This document shows positions 45,287-55,540 of a DNA stretch of 64,000 nucleotides, piece by piece. The DNA is taken from positions 558,001 through 622,000 of the forward strand of contig NZ_FOGR01000003.1 of assembly GCF_900111275.1 (NCBI RefSeq), given 5' to 3'. Source of the stretch: Rhizobium sp. NFR03 (GTDB lineage: Bacteria > Pseudomonadota > Alphaproteobacteria > Rhizobiales > Rhizobiaceae). The notes beneath the pieces were generated by a model. It did no database searches and was not told where the DNA came from. It worked only from the letters and a program-made list of their open reading frames with translations. The translations under genes were made by a program, and so were the position numbers. The stretch's first letter is position 1; every line of letters begins with the position of its first letter.

Positions 45287-47515
45287 TCAGAGAAAGACGC
45301 GCTTCACCGTGGAGACGACCGGCAGGTCCTTCAGCTGGGTCAGCATATGGTTCAGCTGGCGAAGATCCCAAACCTCGAGATCGAGCAGCAACTCGCTGAA
45401 ATCGGCGGCGATCGGCCCCATGGTGATGGCGCGGATGTTGATGTCGCCGGTGGCCAGCGACTGGGCGATATCGGCCAGCGTTCCCGGCTCGTTCAGCGCG
45501 TTCACCTGCACGCGCACCATGAAGCGGGTGTTGTTCGCCTGGTCGAGATCCCAGCGCACATCGATCCAGCGCTCCGATTCGTCGTCGAACTGCTGCAGGC
45601 TCGGCGACTGGATCGGGTAGATGGTGATCCCCTTGTCCTTCTCCATGATGCCGACGATGCGGTCGCCGGGCACGGCGCCGGAGGCGCTGAAGTGGACGAA
45701 AGCGTTGCCCGAAAGGCCGCGGATCGGCAGATCTTCCGGCCCGCCGGCATCGATGGCGGTGGCACTCTCCTTGGAATGGCCCGGAATCTTGAACGCCATG
45801 CCGGCGGCAGAGCGCATGGCGAACCAGCCGTCGTCCGTCGAGGGCTTCGGCGTGACCCGCTCGTCCTGATGGTCGGGATGCATGGCGCGCAGCACGTCGA
45901 GAGAGGAAAGCTCTCCGCGGCCGACGGCGGCAATAGCGTCCTCGACCTCCTTCTGGCCGAGCCGGTGCAGGATCGGCTTCATCGCCTCGCGGGAGAACGG
46001 CTTGCCGGCGCGCTCGAATGTACGCTCCAGAATGCGATAGCCGAGCCCGGAATATTGTTTGCGGATGGCGGCCTTGGTCGCGCGGCGGATAGCGGCGCGG
46101 GCCTTGCCCGTGACGACGATTTCCTCCCAGGCGGCCGGAGGCACCTGTATCCCCGACCGGACGATCTCGACCTCGTCGCCATTGGCGAGCCGCGTGACCA
46201 GCGGCATGATCCGCCCGTTGATCTTGGCGCCGACGCAGGTGTCGCCGATATTGGTATGGACCGCATAGGCGAAATCGATCGGCGTGGCGCCGCGCGGCAA
46301 GGCGATCAGCTGGCCCTTGGGCGTGAAGCAGAAGACCTGATCCTGAAAAAGCTCGAGCTTGGTATGCTCCAGAAACTCTTCCGGGTTGTCGCCTTCCGCC
46401 AGCGCCTCGATGGTGCGGCGCAGCCAGGAATAGGCGTTAGAGGTCGGCGACAGCTTGACGTCGCCCTGCTGCGTCTCTGCGCCATCCTTGTAGAGCGTAT
46501 GCGCCGCGATGCCGTATTCCGCGATCTCATGCATGCGCCGCGTGCGGATCTGCAGCTCGATGCGCTGGCGCGACGGGCCGACGATGGTGGTGTGAATCGA
46601 CTGGTAGTCGTTCTGCTTCGGCGTCGAGATGTAATCCTTGAACCGGCCCGGGACGACGCGCCAGCGGGTGTGCACGATGCCGAGTGCGCGGTAGCAGGCG
46701 GGAATATCCTCGACGATCACCCGGAAGCCCCAGACATCGGAGAGTTGCTCGAAGGACAGGGACTTCGACTGCATCTTGCGGAAGACGGAATAGGGCTTTT
46801 TCTGCCGGCCCTTGACGTTGATGCCGGTCAGACCCTTGGCGGCAAGCAGATCGCCCAGTTCGTCCTCGATCTTCTTGATCAGCCCCTCGTTGCGCGCCGA
46901 CAGCTCGTCCAGCCGCTGCGTCACGGTTTCGAAGGCATCGGGATTGATGTGCCGGAAGGAGAGGTTTTCCAGCTCCTCGCGCATATCGTGCATGCCCATG
47001 CGACCGGCCAGCGGCGCATAGATCTCCATCGTCTCCTCGGAGATCCGCGCACGCTTTTCCGCCGACATATGGTCGAGCGTGCGCATGTTGTGCAACCGGT
47101 CGGCAAGCTTGACGAGGAGAACGCGAACATCGTCCGAGATGGCCAACAGCAGCTTGCGCAGATTTTCCGCCTGCTTGGCCTTGCGGCTCACGAGATCGAG
47201 CTTCTTGATCTTGGTCAGGCCCTCGACCAGAGCGCCGATATCCTCGCCGAAGAGATCGTCGATCTCCGCCCGCGTCGCCGTCGTATCCTCGATGGTATCA
47301 TGCAGCAGCGCCACCGCGATCGTCGCTTCGTCGAGGTGCATCTCGGTCAGGATGGCCGCAACTTCCAGCGGATGCGAAATATAAGGATCGCCGCTGGCGC
47401 GCTTCTGCTGGCCATGCTTCTGCATGGCGTAGACATAGGCCTTGTTGAGCAGTGCCTCGTTGACGTCGGGCTTGTATTTCTGAACCCGTTCAACGAGTTC
47501 ATATTGGCGCATCAT
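45287..47515 (-). CDS. rsh: Bifunctional (p)ppGpp synthetase/hydrolase, RelA/SpoT homologue
   Basis: The 742-residue protein has the HD hydrolase domain (YISHPLEVAAILTEMHLD, ALLHDTIEDT, LADRLHNMRTL in residues 45-155), the synthetase domain (DVWGFRVIVEDIPACYRALG, FKDYISTPKQNDYQSIHTT near 240-320), a TGS domain (FTPKGQLIALPRGATPIDFAYAVH near 395-415) and a C-terminal ACT domain (VQVNALNEPGTLADIAQSL). Both catalytic centres look intact. Rsh makes and breaks (p)ppGpp in the stringent response. In rhizobia it is the single long RSH. A second ATG one codon later is possible. Confidence 0.96.
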   Translation of the reverse strand: MMRQYELVERVQKYKPDVNEALLNKAYVYAMQKHGQQKRASGDPYISHPLEVAAILTEMHLDEATIAVALLHDTIEDTTATRAEIDDLFGEDIGALVEGLTKIKKLDLVSRKAKQAENLRKLLLAISDDVRVLLVKLADRLHNMRTLDHMSAEKRARISEETMEIYAPLAGRMGMHDMREELENLSFRHINPDAFETVTQRLDELSARNEGLIKKIEDELGDLLAAKGLTGINVKGRQKKPYSVFRKMQSKSLSFEQLSDVWGFRVIVEDIPACYRALGIVHTRWRVVPGRFKDYISTPKQNDYQSIHTTIVGPSRQRIELQIRTRRMHEIAEYGIAAHTLYKDGAETQQGDVKLSPTSNAYSWLRRTIEALAEGDNPEEFLEHTKLELFQDQVFCFTPKGQLIALPRGATPIDFAYAVHTNIGDTCVGAKINGRIMPLVTRLANGDEVEIVRSGIQVPPAAWEEIVVTGKARAAIRRATKAAIRKQYSGLGYRILERTFERAGKPFSREAMKPILHRLGQKEVEDAIAAVGRGELSSLDVLRAMHPDHQDERVTPKPSTDDGWFAMRSAAGMAFKIPGHSKESATAIDAGGPEDLPIRGLSGNAFVHFSASGAVPGDRIVGIMEKDKGITIYPIQSPSLQQFDDESERWIDVRWDLDQANNTRFMVRVQVNALNEPGTLADIAQSLATGDINIRAITMGPIAADFSELLLDLEVWDLRQLNHMLTQLKDLPVVSTVKRVFL

Positions 47516-47764
47516 GCGTGTGCGGCTCCGCGGGGGCTGTGTTTCCGAGGCTTCACTCCTTCAATGGAAATCCATTTAAATCATGACGCGACGGCAACGG
47601 AAAGCATGCTGGATGCTTTCCAAAGCGATTCTTCCAGTATGTCGTGTTGCTACCGTAGATTTTCCACGATCGAAATCGCCCGCGTTACAGATTTTCGCAC
47701 CCTATTGCCGCAGCGGCACCTCAGCGAGGCGACCGCAGGATCGTTCATGACGATGAAAACGACA

Positions 47765-47788
47765 AAGCGCCGGACGATGCCGGCGCTT
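47765..47788 (-). terminator. Rho-independent terminator of rpoZ
   Basis: AAGCGCCGG pairs with CCGGCGCTT around a 6-base loop, followed on the minus strand by TGTCGTTTTC. It lies about 30 bases past the rpoZ stop. Confidence 0.8.
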
Positions 47789-47816
47789 CCAAGGCTCTGC
47801 GATCCCGGTCGAACGA

Positions 47817-48221
47817 TCAGTAGTCGTCGCTCTTCTCCGGGGGAACGAGACCCTCGATGCCGGCAAGCAGTTCTTCTTCCGTCATACGGTCGAAGGTCAC
47901 GGCCTCTGGCTGGTCATCGTCTTCGGAAGCGTCGGCGAAGGTGGCCGAGCTGCCGCCGGTGATCGACGCCGGATCTGCTTCGGGCTCGTCGACCTCGACG
48001 TGCTTCTGCAACGAATGGATCAGGTCCTCCTTGAGGTCGCCCGGAGACAGCGTCTCGTCGGCGATCTCGCGCAGCGCCACGACCGGGTTCTTGTCGTTGT
48101 CGCGATCGATGGTGATCGCCGCGCCCTGGGAGATCAGGCGCGCACGGTGGCTGGCAAGGAGCACGAGCTCAAAGCGGTTGTCGACCTTGTCGATGCAATC
48201 TTCGACCGTAACGCGGGCCAT
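47817..48221 (-). CDS. rpoZ: RNA polymerase omega subunit
   Basis: The 134-residue protein starts [28 protein letters not shown], the standard omega beginning. It continues with [25 protein letters not shown] and an acidic tail common in alphaproteobacteria. Omega assists assembly of the beta' subunit and takes part in ppGpp binding, fitting its position next to rsh. The start has AAGGA upstream; longer frames to 48452 are not omega-like. Confidence 0.95.
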   Translation of the reverse strand: MARVTVEDCIDKVDNRFELVLLASHRARLISQGAAITIDRDNDKNPVVALREIADETLSPGDLKEDLIHSLQKHVEVDEPEADPASITGGSSATFADASEDDDQPEAVTFDRMTEEELLAGIEGLVPPEKSDDY

Positions 48222-48721
48222 TGCGTATCCTTCGATGGTTTCAAGCGCCGGAGGCGGCAAAAGCCGCCCCGCCCGCGCAGATATTGATGACGAGAGCGAT
48301 CGACGCCGAAGCGGCATTCCGGCTCTCGAGAACGGATTGGTTGCCGGATACAGCCATTGGCCTGAAAATTCAAGTTTTTCATGACGGCACGCGCGATAAA
48401 GGGGTGACGACACCAGTAGTATTACTACGCCGCCATATCGCGGAAATTGCAAATGTCCAATTGCAACATTAGGCTTGCATGAAAAGAAAACAGTTTACCG
48501 CAAATTTAGGGCTTCGTTTTCCATGTTGATGCGGCCATCAGCGATCGTGACTAGTGAGCCGGGAAAATTTGTGCTCGAACGAGGTTTGTCCTCTATCGAA
48601 CTTTTCTCTCGATCCCCGGTACGATAAGGACAATAATCATGATGCCCCCGGCATGCACTTGTTTTTCCGTCTGATGATAGATGGAAAAGATTTGCGCCCT
48701 CGCCGGACTGAAGGAATGCCG
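48222..48721. promoter_or_regulatory. Divergent intergenic region of rpoZ and the NYN gene
   Basis: The 500-base gap has no supported gene. It contains an AT-rich stretch around 48420-48530. A 13-bp palindrome GTAGTA-T-TACTAC sits at 48416-48428. Two copies of the self-complementary TTGCAA occur around 48449-48470. These are likely promoter or operator elements for the two divergent genes. No clear -35/-10 pair could be assigned. Confidence 0.4.
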
Positions 48722-49300
48722 ATGTTCGATCCTCGCGAAAAAATAGCCCTCTTTATCGACGGCGCGAACCTGTACGCCGCCTCGAAAAGCCTTGGTTTCG
48801 ACATCGATTATCGTAAGCTTTTGAAAGCTTTCCAGAAGCGGGGCTATCTTCTGCGGGCCTATTATTACACGGCGCTGATCGAGGATCAGGAATACTCGTC
48901 GATCCGCCCTCTGATCGACTGGCTGGACTACAACGGCTACAAGGTCGTGACGAAGCCCGCCAAGGAATTTACCGATTCGCTCGGGCGCCGGAAGATCAAG
49001 GGTAACATGGACATCGAACTTGCCATCGATGCCATGGAGCAATCGGAAACCGTGGATCACCTCGTGATCTTTTCGGGAGACGGCGACTTCACGACGCTTG
49101 TGGAGGCTTTGCAGCGCAAGGGGCGGAAGGTGTCCGTGGTGTCCACCATGTCGACCCAGCCGCCGATGATCGCCGACGACCTGCGTCGCCAGTCGGACCA
49201 TTTCATCGACCTTCTCAGTCTCAAGGCTGAAATCGGACGCGACCCGTCCGAACGGCCATCGCGCGCCGTCGAGCCGGCGCATCAGGACGACCTGAACTGA
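48722..49300 (+). CDS. NYN domain protein (LabA/DUF88 family)
   Basis: The 192-residue protein starts MFDPREKIALFIDGANLYAASKSLGFDID, which contains the NYN nuclease motif (FIDGAN, first metal Asp). It goes on with KGNMDIELAIDAM and DHLVIFSGDGDFTTLVEAL (the second Asp cluster), fitting a PIN/NYN RNase-like fold. The family is widespread and linked to RNA metabolism, but its target is unknown here. AAGGA lies six bases before the ATG; the longer frame back to 48554 is unsupported. Confidence 0.9.
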   Translation: MFDPREKIALFIDGANLYAASKSLGFDIDYRKLLKAFQKRGYLLRAYYYTALIEDQEYSSIRPLIDWLDYNGYKVVTKPAKEFTDSLGRRKIKGNMDIELAIDAMEQSETVDHLVIFSGDGDFTTLVEALQRKGRKVSVVSTMSTQPPMIADDLRRQSDHFIDLLSLKAEIGRDPSERPSRAVEPAHQDDLN

Positions 49301-49388
49301 TACGAGCATTGAAGGACAGTAGGGTATGTCCGGTGAACACGGGCTCACCATAAAGACCCTGGTCATTTGTTTTCGAAGCATCATCCGA

Positions 49389-49410
49389 CGCCGAAGCGAT
49401 GACGCTTCGG
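49389..49410. terminator. Hairpin between convergent NYN and smpB genes
   Basis: GCCGAAGCG pairs with CGCTTCGGC across a 4-base loop; an outer short match AGCAT/ATGCT extends it. It lies between convergent genes. The U-tract is weak. Confidence 0.55.
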
Positions 49411-49512
49411 CTGGAAATGCTCTGGCGTTCCAATGATAGCGGAATCGCTTTCGCGTCGCAAAACACTGCAAAAGATCGGCACACCGGGCGCCGATCTCCA
49501 TGACTGCGAGCG

Positions 49513-49989
49513 TCAGCCGTCCTTCAGAAGACGGCTTTTCTGGCGGTTCCAGTCACGCTCTTTTTCACTTTCCCGCTTGTCGTGCAGCTTCTTGCCCTTA
49601 CCGAGCGCCAGCTCGAGCTTGGCGCGCCCCTGATCGTTGAAATAGATCTTCAGCGGGATCAGCGACATGCCTTCACGGTTCACGGCGCCCTGAAGACGGT
49701 TCACCTCGCGCTTCGACAGGAGAAGCTTGCGGCGGCGGCGCGGCTCGTGATTGAAACGGTTGGCCTGCAGATATTCCGGAAGATAGGAATTGATCAGCCA
49801 GATCTCGCCGCCCTCGTCCGTCGCGTAGGACTCGGCAATATTGGCCTTGCCCTCCCGCAGCGACTTCACCTCGGTGCCGGTCAGCACCAGACCGGCCTCG
49901 TACGTGTCGAGGATCTCGTAATTATATCGCGCCTTGCGATTTTCGGCGACGATCTTGCGAACGGTTCGCTCGCTGCCCTTCGGAGCCAT
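49513..49989 (-). CDS. smpB: SsrA-binding protein SmpB
   Basis: The 158-residue protein has the typical beginning [19 protein letters not shown] and [22 protein letters not shown], and the conserved C-terminal basic tail [18 protein letters not shown]. SmpB delivers tmRNA to stalled ribosomes. The ATG at 49989 shares a base with the dapA stop (TGATG), so dapA and smpB are coupled. The longer frame into dapA is rejected. Confidence 0.95.
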   Translation of the reverse strand: MAPKGSERTVRKIVAENRKARYNYEILDTYEAGLVLTGTEVKSLREGKANIAESYATDEGGEIWLINSYLPEYLQANRFNHEPRRRRKLLLSKREVNRLQGAVNREGMSLIPLKIYFNDQGRAKLELALGKGKKLHDKRESEKERDWNRQKSRLLKDG

Positions 49990-50873
49990 CAGTTCAACAG
50001 CCCTGCATGCACGAGCGCTGCCTCGATCGCGCTTTCGGTAGCGGGCTCGAGCGATGACATCAACGGCGAGCGGACATGACGGCTCATGCCCCGCAGCCGG
50101 TCCAGTGCAAACTTCGAGCCGCAAACGCCCGGCTCCATGAAGATGGCCTTATGCAGCGGCATAAGCTGGTCCTGATAGGCGAGCGCCTTGGCAAAATCGC
50201 CAGCCAGCGTCGCCTCCTGGAACGCGGCGCAAAGGCGCGGCGCGACATTGGCCGTAACCGAAATGCAGCCGACGCCGCCATGCGCGTTGAAGCCGAGTGC
50301 CGTCGCGTCTTCCCCGGAAAGCTGGACGAAATCCGCACCGCAGGTGATGCGCTGCTCGGATACGCGCTCGATCTTGCCGGTCGCATCCTTCACGCCGACA
50401 ATCGATGGATAGGCCTTGCGCAGGGCACCCATGGTTTCCGGCGTCATGTCGATGACCGAGCGACCTGGAATGTTGTAGATGACGAGCGGAAGCTTGACCG
50501 CCTCGGCGATCGCGGAAAAATGGGCGAAAAGCCCCTTCTGCGTCGGCTTGTTATAATATGGTGTCACGACGAGGATACCATCGGCTCCAGCCTTTTCGGC
50601 ATGCTGGGCAAGCTCGATGGCCTCGCGGGTGTTGTTGGACCCGGCACCGGCGATGACGGGAACGCGCCCGCCGACGGCCTCGATGCAGAGTTCGACAACG
50701 CGCTTGTGCTCGGCATGCGAAAGAGTGGGGGATTCGCCTGTCGTTCCCACGGGAACGACACCATGGCTACCCTCCGAGATGACCCACTGGACGTGATCGA
50801 CGAATGCAGCTTCGTCCACGGCGCCGGCTGGCGTGAACGGGGTAACGAGAGCGGGAATGGATCCCTTGAACAT
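49989..50873 (-). CDS. dapA: 4-hydroxy-tetrahydrodipicolinate synthase
   Basis: The 294-residue protein has the DapA motifs [50 protein letters not shown] (catalytic Tyr), and [12 protein letters not shown] with the Schiff-base Lys (about residue 162). It condenses pyruvate and aspartate semialdehyde in lysine and diaminopimelate synthesis. The ATG has AGGAG eight bases upstream. A much longer frame to 51563 exists, but the extra part has no family similarity and overlaps the divergent lytic transglycosylase gene. Confidence 0.95.
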   Translation of the reverse strand: MFKGSIPALVTPFTPAGAVDEAAFVDHVQWVISEGSHGVVPVGTTGESPTLSHAEHKRVVELCIEAVGGRVPVIAGAGSNNTREAIELAQHAEKAGADGILVVTPYYNKPTQKGLFAHFSAIAEAVKLPLVIYNIPGRSVIDMTPETMGALRKAYPSIVGVKDATGKIERVSEQRITCGADFVQLSGEDATALGFNAHGGVGCISVTANVAPRLCAAFQEATLAGDFAKALAYQDQLMPLHKAIFMEPGVCGSKFALDRLRGMSRHVRSPLMSSLEPATESAIEAALVHAGLLN

Positions 50874-51174
50874 GCACGACTCCTGACGGCGCGCGGGCAC
50901 TGGAGACCCATGCTTCGGCCGCATTTCACGGTTAGAAAATTGCCGGCACCTTAATCGCACCGATCTCCGGCGGCAAGCATTGACTGGTCGCGACGATGCA
51001 GAGCGGAACGTATGAAGTGGCCTCGGGGGTTGAGGCGGTTCAGGCAGTTCACGCTGATTTTTTGATGACGACACAATGATGGTTCCGGACAATTTCCAGT
51101 TCCTGGACCGACTTAATCTTTCGTTAGGATCTCGCTTGCCAAATGAGGTAGGATTGCAAAACGGCGGGTTGATC
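50874..51174. promoter_or_regulatory. Divergent region between dapA and the lytic transglycosylase gene
   Basis: About 300 bases without a supported gene; a divergent promoter region is expected. No specific operator or promoter hexamers could be assigned by eye. Confidence 0.35.
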
Positions 51175-53328
51175 ATGGGCGGGAAAGTTTTCATGCGTGG
51201 TGCCATCCACAGAACGCTGCTCGTCGCGTTGGGTGTCTCCACGCTTGGCCTCGGCGCACTCCTTGTTCCGGGTCTCGCCGCGCAGGCGGAACCAGCCAGC
51301 GTCCCCCTTCCCCGCGCGCGCGCAACGGCCGTTTCGTCCGCCGCAGAGGCGTTTGTTCCCGTTCCCAAGGCGCCGGCTGCCTTCAGCGGCATGACGGACG
51401 GCGGCATTACCGGCGCGATCCCGCGCAGCAGCATTCCTGTTTCCGTTGCAGCTCTCAAGGACGGTCTGGATGCTCTTGCCAATCGCGATCCCGTACGTGC
51501 GATCGCCGTGCGCGATGCCATGGGCGAGGATACGCTCGACCGGCACATTCTGACCTGGGCCATCGCGCAATCGACACAGAAGGGTATTCCTTCTTACGAA
51601 ATCGCGCGTGCTCAGCAGGAACTCAAGGGCTGGCCCGGCCTGAGCGGACTGCGTGCCAGCTCCGAACGGGCGCTCTACCGGGAGAACCCCTCGCCGAAGG
51701 ACATATTGGCGGCCTTCGGAAGCACAGCGCCGGAGACATCGGAAGGCACGTTGATCCTCGCGCGGGCGCTGGTTGCCAAAGGCGACACGCAGCAGGCCGC
51801 GACCCGACTTCGCGGGCTCTGGGCGACGAAGACGCTGGACGCCGCGATGGAAACCAAAGTTCTTGCGGAATTTCCGAGCTTGCTGACGACGGCGGACCAC
51901 AAGCGCCGCATGGAAATGCTGCTCTATCGCGGTCGCTTCGAGCAGGCGACGCGCTTCAGCGATCTCGGCAAGGCGCAATCGCTCTATCGCGCCTGGATCG
52001 CCATGTCGAAGAAGGCTGCGAATGCAGACGCGCTGATTGCCGCCGTCGATCCGTCCTGGCGCAACGACCCGGCCTTTCTGTTCGTGCGGATCGAGCAACT
52101 GCGCAAGCAGGAGAAGTACGACGCAGCAGCAAAGCTACTGTCGCAATTGCCTAAGGACCCCGAACGGCTGATCGATACGGGGGAATGGTGGGTAGAGCAG
52201 CGGATCATCAGCCGGGGACTCGCCGATGCCGGAGATTTCCGTGGCGCCTACCGCGTTGCCGCCGCGCATGCGGCCACGGATGCCGCCGATGTGGTCGATG
52301 CGGAGTTCCATGCCGGGTGGTACGCGCTGCGCGGTCTTCAGGACGGGAAGACCGCAGCGGTCCATTTCGAGCGCATCCTCAAGGCATCGAACCGCCCGAT
52401 CTCGGTTTCGCGCGCCTATTACTGGCTCGGTCGCGCCGCCGAGAAGGGCGGTCCCGGCCAGGCCAAGGCCTACTATGCCAAAGCAGCCGCGCTGTCCGGC
52501 ACGTTCTACGGGCAGCTGGCCAGCGCGAAGCTCGGCCGGAAGACGCTGAACGTCACCTATCCCAGCCCGACGGCCGATGACCGAACGCGGTTCGAGAGCC
52601 GGGAAGCCGTTCGCGCAATCGCGCGGCTGGAAGCAGCCGGTCATGGATGGCGCGCGGACGGGCTCTATCTCGCTCTTGCCGACAACCTCACCAATCCGGG
52701 CGAGCTGGCGATTCTCTCGTCCCGCGCAGAGAAGACGCGGACGCACAGCCTTGCGCTTCAGGTCGGCAAGCTCGCCTTCGGCCGCGGCATCGATGTGGCA
52801 GCCCTCGCCTTTCCCCTCGGCGTCATACCGGGCACGGCCAACATTTCAGGCTCCGGCAAGGCGCTCGCCTATGCCATTGCGCGGCAGGAAAGCGCGTTCA
52901 ACCCCGCTGCGGTATCGCCGGCCAATGCCCGCGGCCTGCTGCAGATCCTGCCGACGACGGCAAAGCTCGTCGCCAGTCGCCACGGCATCCCCTACTCCAA
53001 GGAGCGGCTGACGACGGACGCAGGATATAATGCGACGCTTGGCGCCCATTATCTCGGCGAGCAGATCAATGATTTCGGCGGCTCCTACATTCTGACCTTC
53101 ATCGCCTACAATGCGGGTCCTCGCCGCGTGCCCGAATGGATCGGCCGCTATGGCGATCCGCGTGGCAAATCGATCGACGAGGTGGTCGACTGGATCGAAC
53201 GCATCCCGTTTGCCGAAACGCGCAATTACGTGCAGCGGGTCATGGAGAATTATCAGGTCTATAAATCCCGCCTCGGGCAAAGCGCCGATATCGTCGAGGA
53301 TCTCCGCATGGGACGCCAGTCGTCCTGA
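51175..53328 (+). CDS. Soluble lytic murein transglycosylase
   Basis: The 717-residue protein has a signal peptide ([27 protein letters not shown]), a long helical superhelix domain (about residues 90-550), and a C-terminal SLT domain: [19 protein letters not shown] with the catalytic Glu near residue 572, [28 protein letters not shown] and [14 protein letters not shown]. It cleaves peptidoglycan glycan strands to 1,6-anhydro products in the periplasm. The chosen ATG at 51175 gives a good signal peptide; the frame from 51076 is longer but without support. It is divergent from dapA. Confidence 0.94.
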   Translation: MGGKVFMRGAIHRTLLVALGVSTLGLGALLVPGLAAQAEPASVPLPRARATAVSSAAEAFVPVPKAPAAFSGMTDGGITGAIPRSSIPVSVAALKDGLDALANRDPVRAIAVRDAMGEDTLDRHILTWAIAQSTQKGIPSYEIARAQQELKGWPGLSGLRASSERALYRENPSPKDILAAFGSTAPETSEGTLILARALVAKGDTQQAATRLRGLWATKTLDAAMETKVLAEFPSLLTTADHKRRMEMLLYRGRFEQATRFSDLGKAQSLYRAWIAMSKKAANADALIAAVDPSWRNDPAFLFVRIEQLRKQEKYDAAAKLLSQLPKDPERLIDTGEWWVEQRIISRGLADAGDFRGAYRVAAAHAATDAADVVDAEFHAGWYALRGLQDGKTAAVHFERILKASNRPISVSRAYYWLGRAAEKGGPGQAKAYYAKAAALSGTFYGQLASAKLGRKTLNVTYPSPTADDRTRFESREAVRAIARLEAAGHGWRADGLYLALADNLTNPGELAILSSRAEKTRTHSLALQVGKLAFGRGIDVAALAFPLGVIPGTANISGSGKALAYAIARQESAFNPAAVSPANARGLLQILPTTAKLVASRHGIPYSKERLTTDAGYNATLGAHYLGEQINDFGGSYILTFIAYNAGPRRVPEWIGRYGDPRGKSIDEVVDWIERIPFAETRNYVQRVMENYQVYKSRLGQSADIVEDLRMGRQSS

Positions 53329-53440
53329 TCGGCCGGTCTTTCGGCTCTCCTGCCTTCATTTTGCCTTCGCATGGGTCCCCCCTATAAGAAGAGACGTGTG
53401 AAACGGCGGAGCGAAACGGACCTCCGCGAAGGGAGGCGAT

Positions 53441-54334
53441 ATGGACAGGAACGGAATCGGCGAGCATTTCATTCGGGTCCGGGATGGGCTGACGCTGTTT
53501 GCAGCGGAGTATCCCGCCATTCGCCGTCGCTCAGATGGCAACATTCCCCTGCCCGTTGTCTGCCTTCCCGGGCTCAGCCGTAATTCCCGCGACTTTCATG
53601 GCTTTGCCCGAACCGTCTCAAGCGATCCGGAAATGCCGCGACGCGTCATCGCGATCGATTATCGCGGGCGTGGGAGGTCTGATTGGGACGCGGACCCGAG
53701 CCGCTACCAGCTCTCCGTCGAGGCGGGCGACGTTCTGGAGATCTGCAGCGCGCTCGACATCAATGCGGCCATTTTCGTCGGAACGTCGCGCGGCGGCTTG
53801 ATCCTCCACCTTCTGGCCGGCATGGCGCCCGGGCTTTCACAGGCCAACATTCTCAACGATATCGGACCCGTGATCGAAATCGGCGGGCTACTCGCCATCG
53901 CGCGCTATCTCAACGACGAAGGACGCTACACATCCTGGCGCGCGGCCGCCATGGCGTTGAAGATGCTGCACGGACCTGCCTTTCCGGCGCTGGAGGCAGC
54001 CGACTGGGACGACATGGCCGAAAGCCTCTATCGCGAGACGGACGGCGCTATCGTGCCCGACTTCGACCCCGCGCTCGTTGCACCGCTCCTCGAACTCTCG
54101 GCGGAAACGCCTCCTGCCGATCTCTGGCCCCTCTTCGATCGCCTGCGGGAGAAGCCACTTATGGTGATCCGCGGCGAGACATCGTCACTTCTCTCGCAGA
54201 ACACCGTTTCGGATATGGCCCGTCGCCATTCCGGAATGCAGGCGCTGACGGTGCCCGGCCAGGGGCATGCCCCCCTCCTCCACCTCCCCGGCGTCATCGA
54301 GCCGATCTCTAGGTTCATGGCGGCGGTCGGATAA
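53441..54334 (+). CDS. Alpha/beta hydrolase
   Basis: The 297-residue protein has the alpha/beta fold hallmarks: VVCLPGLSRNSRDFHGFAR (oxyanion region near residue 45), IFVGTSRGGLILHLLAG with the nucleophile Ser116 in G-T-S-R-G, and a C-terminal VPGQGHAPLLHLPG with the catalytic His. The substrate cannot be read. AGGGAGG precedes the ATG by five bases. It is about 110 bases downstream of the transglycosylase gene, on the same strand. Confidence 0.88.
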   Translation: MDRNGIGEHFIRVRDGLTLFAAEYPAIRRRSDGNIPLPVVCLPGLSRNSRDFHGFARTVSSDPEMPRRVIAIDYRGRGRSDWDADPSRYQLSVEAGDVLEICSALDINAAIFVGTSRGGLILHLLAGMAPGLSQANILNDIGPVIEIGGLLAIARYLNDEGRYTSWRAAAMALKMLHGPAFPALEAADWDDMAESLYRETDGAIVPDFDPALVAPLLELSAETPPADLWPLFDRLREKPLMVIRGETSSLLSQNTVSDMARRHSGMQALTVPGQGHAPLLHLPGVIEPISRFMAAVG

Positions 54335-54402
54335 TCTGCGATCGAGGCGACGAATGCCGTACTGGCACTGTCGTCATGCGCCTTGTCTCGTCTTCAAACG
54401 AA

Positions 54403-54428
54403 AAAACCCGGCATCACTGCCGGGTTTT
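54403..54428. terminator. Terminator between alpha/beta hydrolase and porin genes
   Basis: AAAACCCGGCA and TGCCGGGTTTT form a perfect 11-bp stem with a 4-base loop. On the minus strand the stem is followed by T residues, so it ends the porin transcript; it can also serve the plus-strand gene. Confidence 0.85.
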
Positions 54429-54456
54429 CCATCAATGACCGTGAGGTCAAGTGATA

Positions 54457-55521
54457 TTAGAAGTCGCGCTGCAGACGCAGGAAACCAGTCCACTGGTTGT
54501 CGTCGCTGCCGGTAACCTGGTTGTTCGAACCTTCGGCATCCGTGTAGTTGACGGTAGCGAGGGTACGCAGGCCTTCGGTGATCTTGTAGCCGGCCGTTAC
54601 ACCAACGCGCCATGCATCGACGTCGTTGAATGCAGCGGAGCTGCCGGTGCGGTAGATGTTGCCGAAGTACTGAGCAGCCGGGGTGATCGTCAGCTTGTCA
54701 GTTGCCTTGATGGCGTATTCAGCAGCAACGGTCCACTCGGATACATCCCAGTAGTAGTTTGCGTCGGTTGCGTAGATACCGCCGAGGCCAAGCGTGCCCG
54801 GGCCGATTTCAGCCGTGACGAGAGCGCGGAAAGCAGCTTCTTCAGCGTTGAAGTCGTAGCTGCCGATAGCCTGAACGTTGAAGCCACCGAGCGTGCCGCC
54901 GAGCAGACCGCTCAGACCGATGTCGTTGTTGCCTTCGCCGTCCTGAGGAACGCCGAACGTGTTGGTTGCGCTTTCGAGTTCTTCAGCAGCGATACCAGCG
55001 CGGAACGTGCCACCGTCGTAGGTGTAACGAACGCCGTTCAGTGTCGTGTCGTTGGTGTTCAGGAAGTCCGTTTCGCCGGAGAGATCGTCGTCCCACCAGG
55101 TGTAGTAGTTACCAACGTCGAAGCCAGCGATGTTGATCCAGGCTGCATCGAGGTATGCGCCGGAGTCGCTGTTGACGTTGTTGCCGTTGTCCGTCTGAGC
55201 GCGGAGAACGATGTAGGACGACAGCGTGCCGTATTCCGTGTCGTTCTTGGCAGTGATTTCGAGCTGGCCACGCGTGAAGGCGTTCAGTTCGTTGTCGTTG
55301 CCGCGAGCATCGTCATACTCGAGCTGTGTACGGACGTAACCGCTGATCTTCAGGCAGGTTTCCGTGCCCGGGATGTAGAAGTAGCCGGTGCCGAAAGCGT
55401 CGCAAACGCGAACGTATTCCATTGCTTCCGGTTCAGCAGCGACGATAGCGTCGGCAGCGTGTGCGCCGGATACTGCTGCGAGAGCGGCAGCGGAGCCGAG
55501 AAGAAGGCTCTTAATGTTCAT
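54457..55521 (-). CDS. Outer-membrane porin (RopA/Omp family)
   Basis: The 354-residue protein has a signal peptide MNIKSLLLGSAAALAAVSGAHA and the porin opening VRVCDAFGTGYFYIPGTETCLKI, which is conserved in rhizobial porins. It is beta-rich, with VGNYYTWWDDDLSGETDFL and ends in GFLRLQRDF, with C-terminal Phe as in outer-membrane beta barrels. The gene is a paralogue of the porin at 56138-57184 and points the other way. GGAGGTCAGAA precedes the ATG. Confidence 0.95.
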   Translation of the reverse strand: MNIKSLLLGSAAALAAVSGAHAADAIVAAEPEAMEYVRVCDAFGTGYFYIPGTETCLKISGYVRTQLEYDDARGNDNELNAFTRGQLEITAKNDTEYGTLSSYIVLRAQTDNGNNVNSDSGAYLDAAWINIAGFDVGNYYTWWDDDLSGETDFLNTNDTTLNGVRYTYDGGTFRAGIAAEELESATNTFGVPQDGEGNNDIGLSGLLGGTLGGFNVQAIGSYDFNAEEAAFRALVTAEIGPGTLGLGGIYATDANYYWDVSEWTVAAEYAIKATDKLTITPAAQYFGNIYRTGSSAAFNDVDAWRVGVTAGYKITEGLRTLATVNYTDAEGSNNQVTGSDDNQWTGFLRLQRDF

Positions 55522-55540
55522 TTCTGACCTCCAGTCAAAA
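55321..55540 (-). repeat. Left arm of a 220-bp inverted repeat at the 5' ends of the two porins
   Basis: The segment from 19 bases before the ATG to about codon 67 matches the right arm at 56119-56338 with four mismatches that I could count. The genes diverge more strongly downstream of it. Confidence 0.85.

Noticed and set aside
45347-47962. Plus-strand ORF of 871 codons opposite rsh
   Set aside because: Rsh domains are unmistakable on the minus strand; the other frame is a shadow.
50874-51563. N-terminal extension of dapA up to 51563
   Set aside because: The extra region has no DapA similarity and overlaps the divergent lytic transglycosylase.
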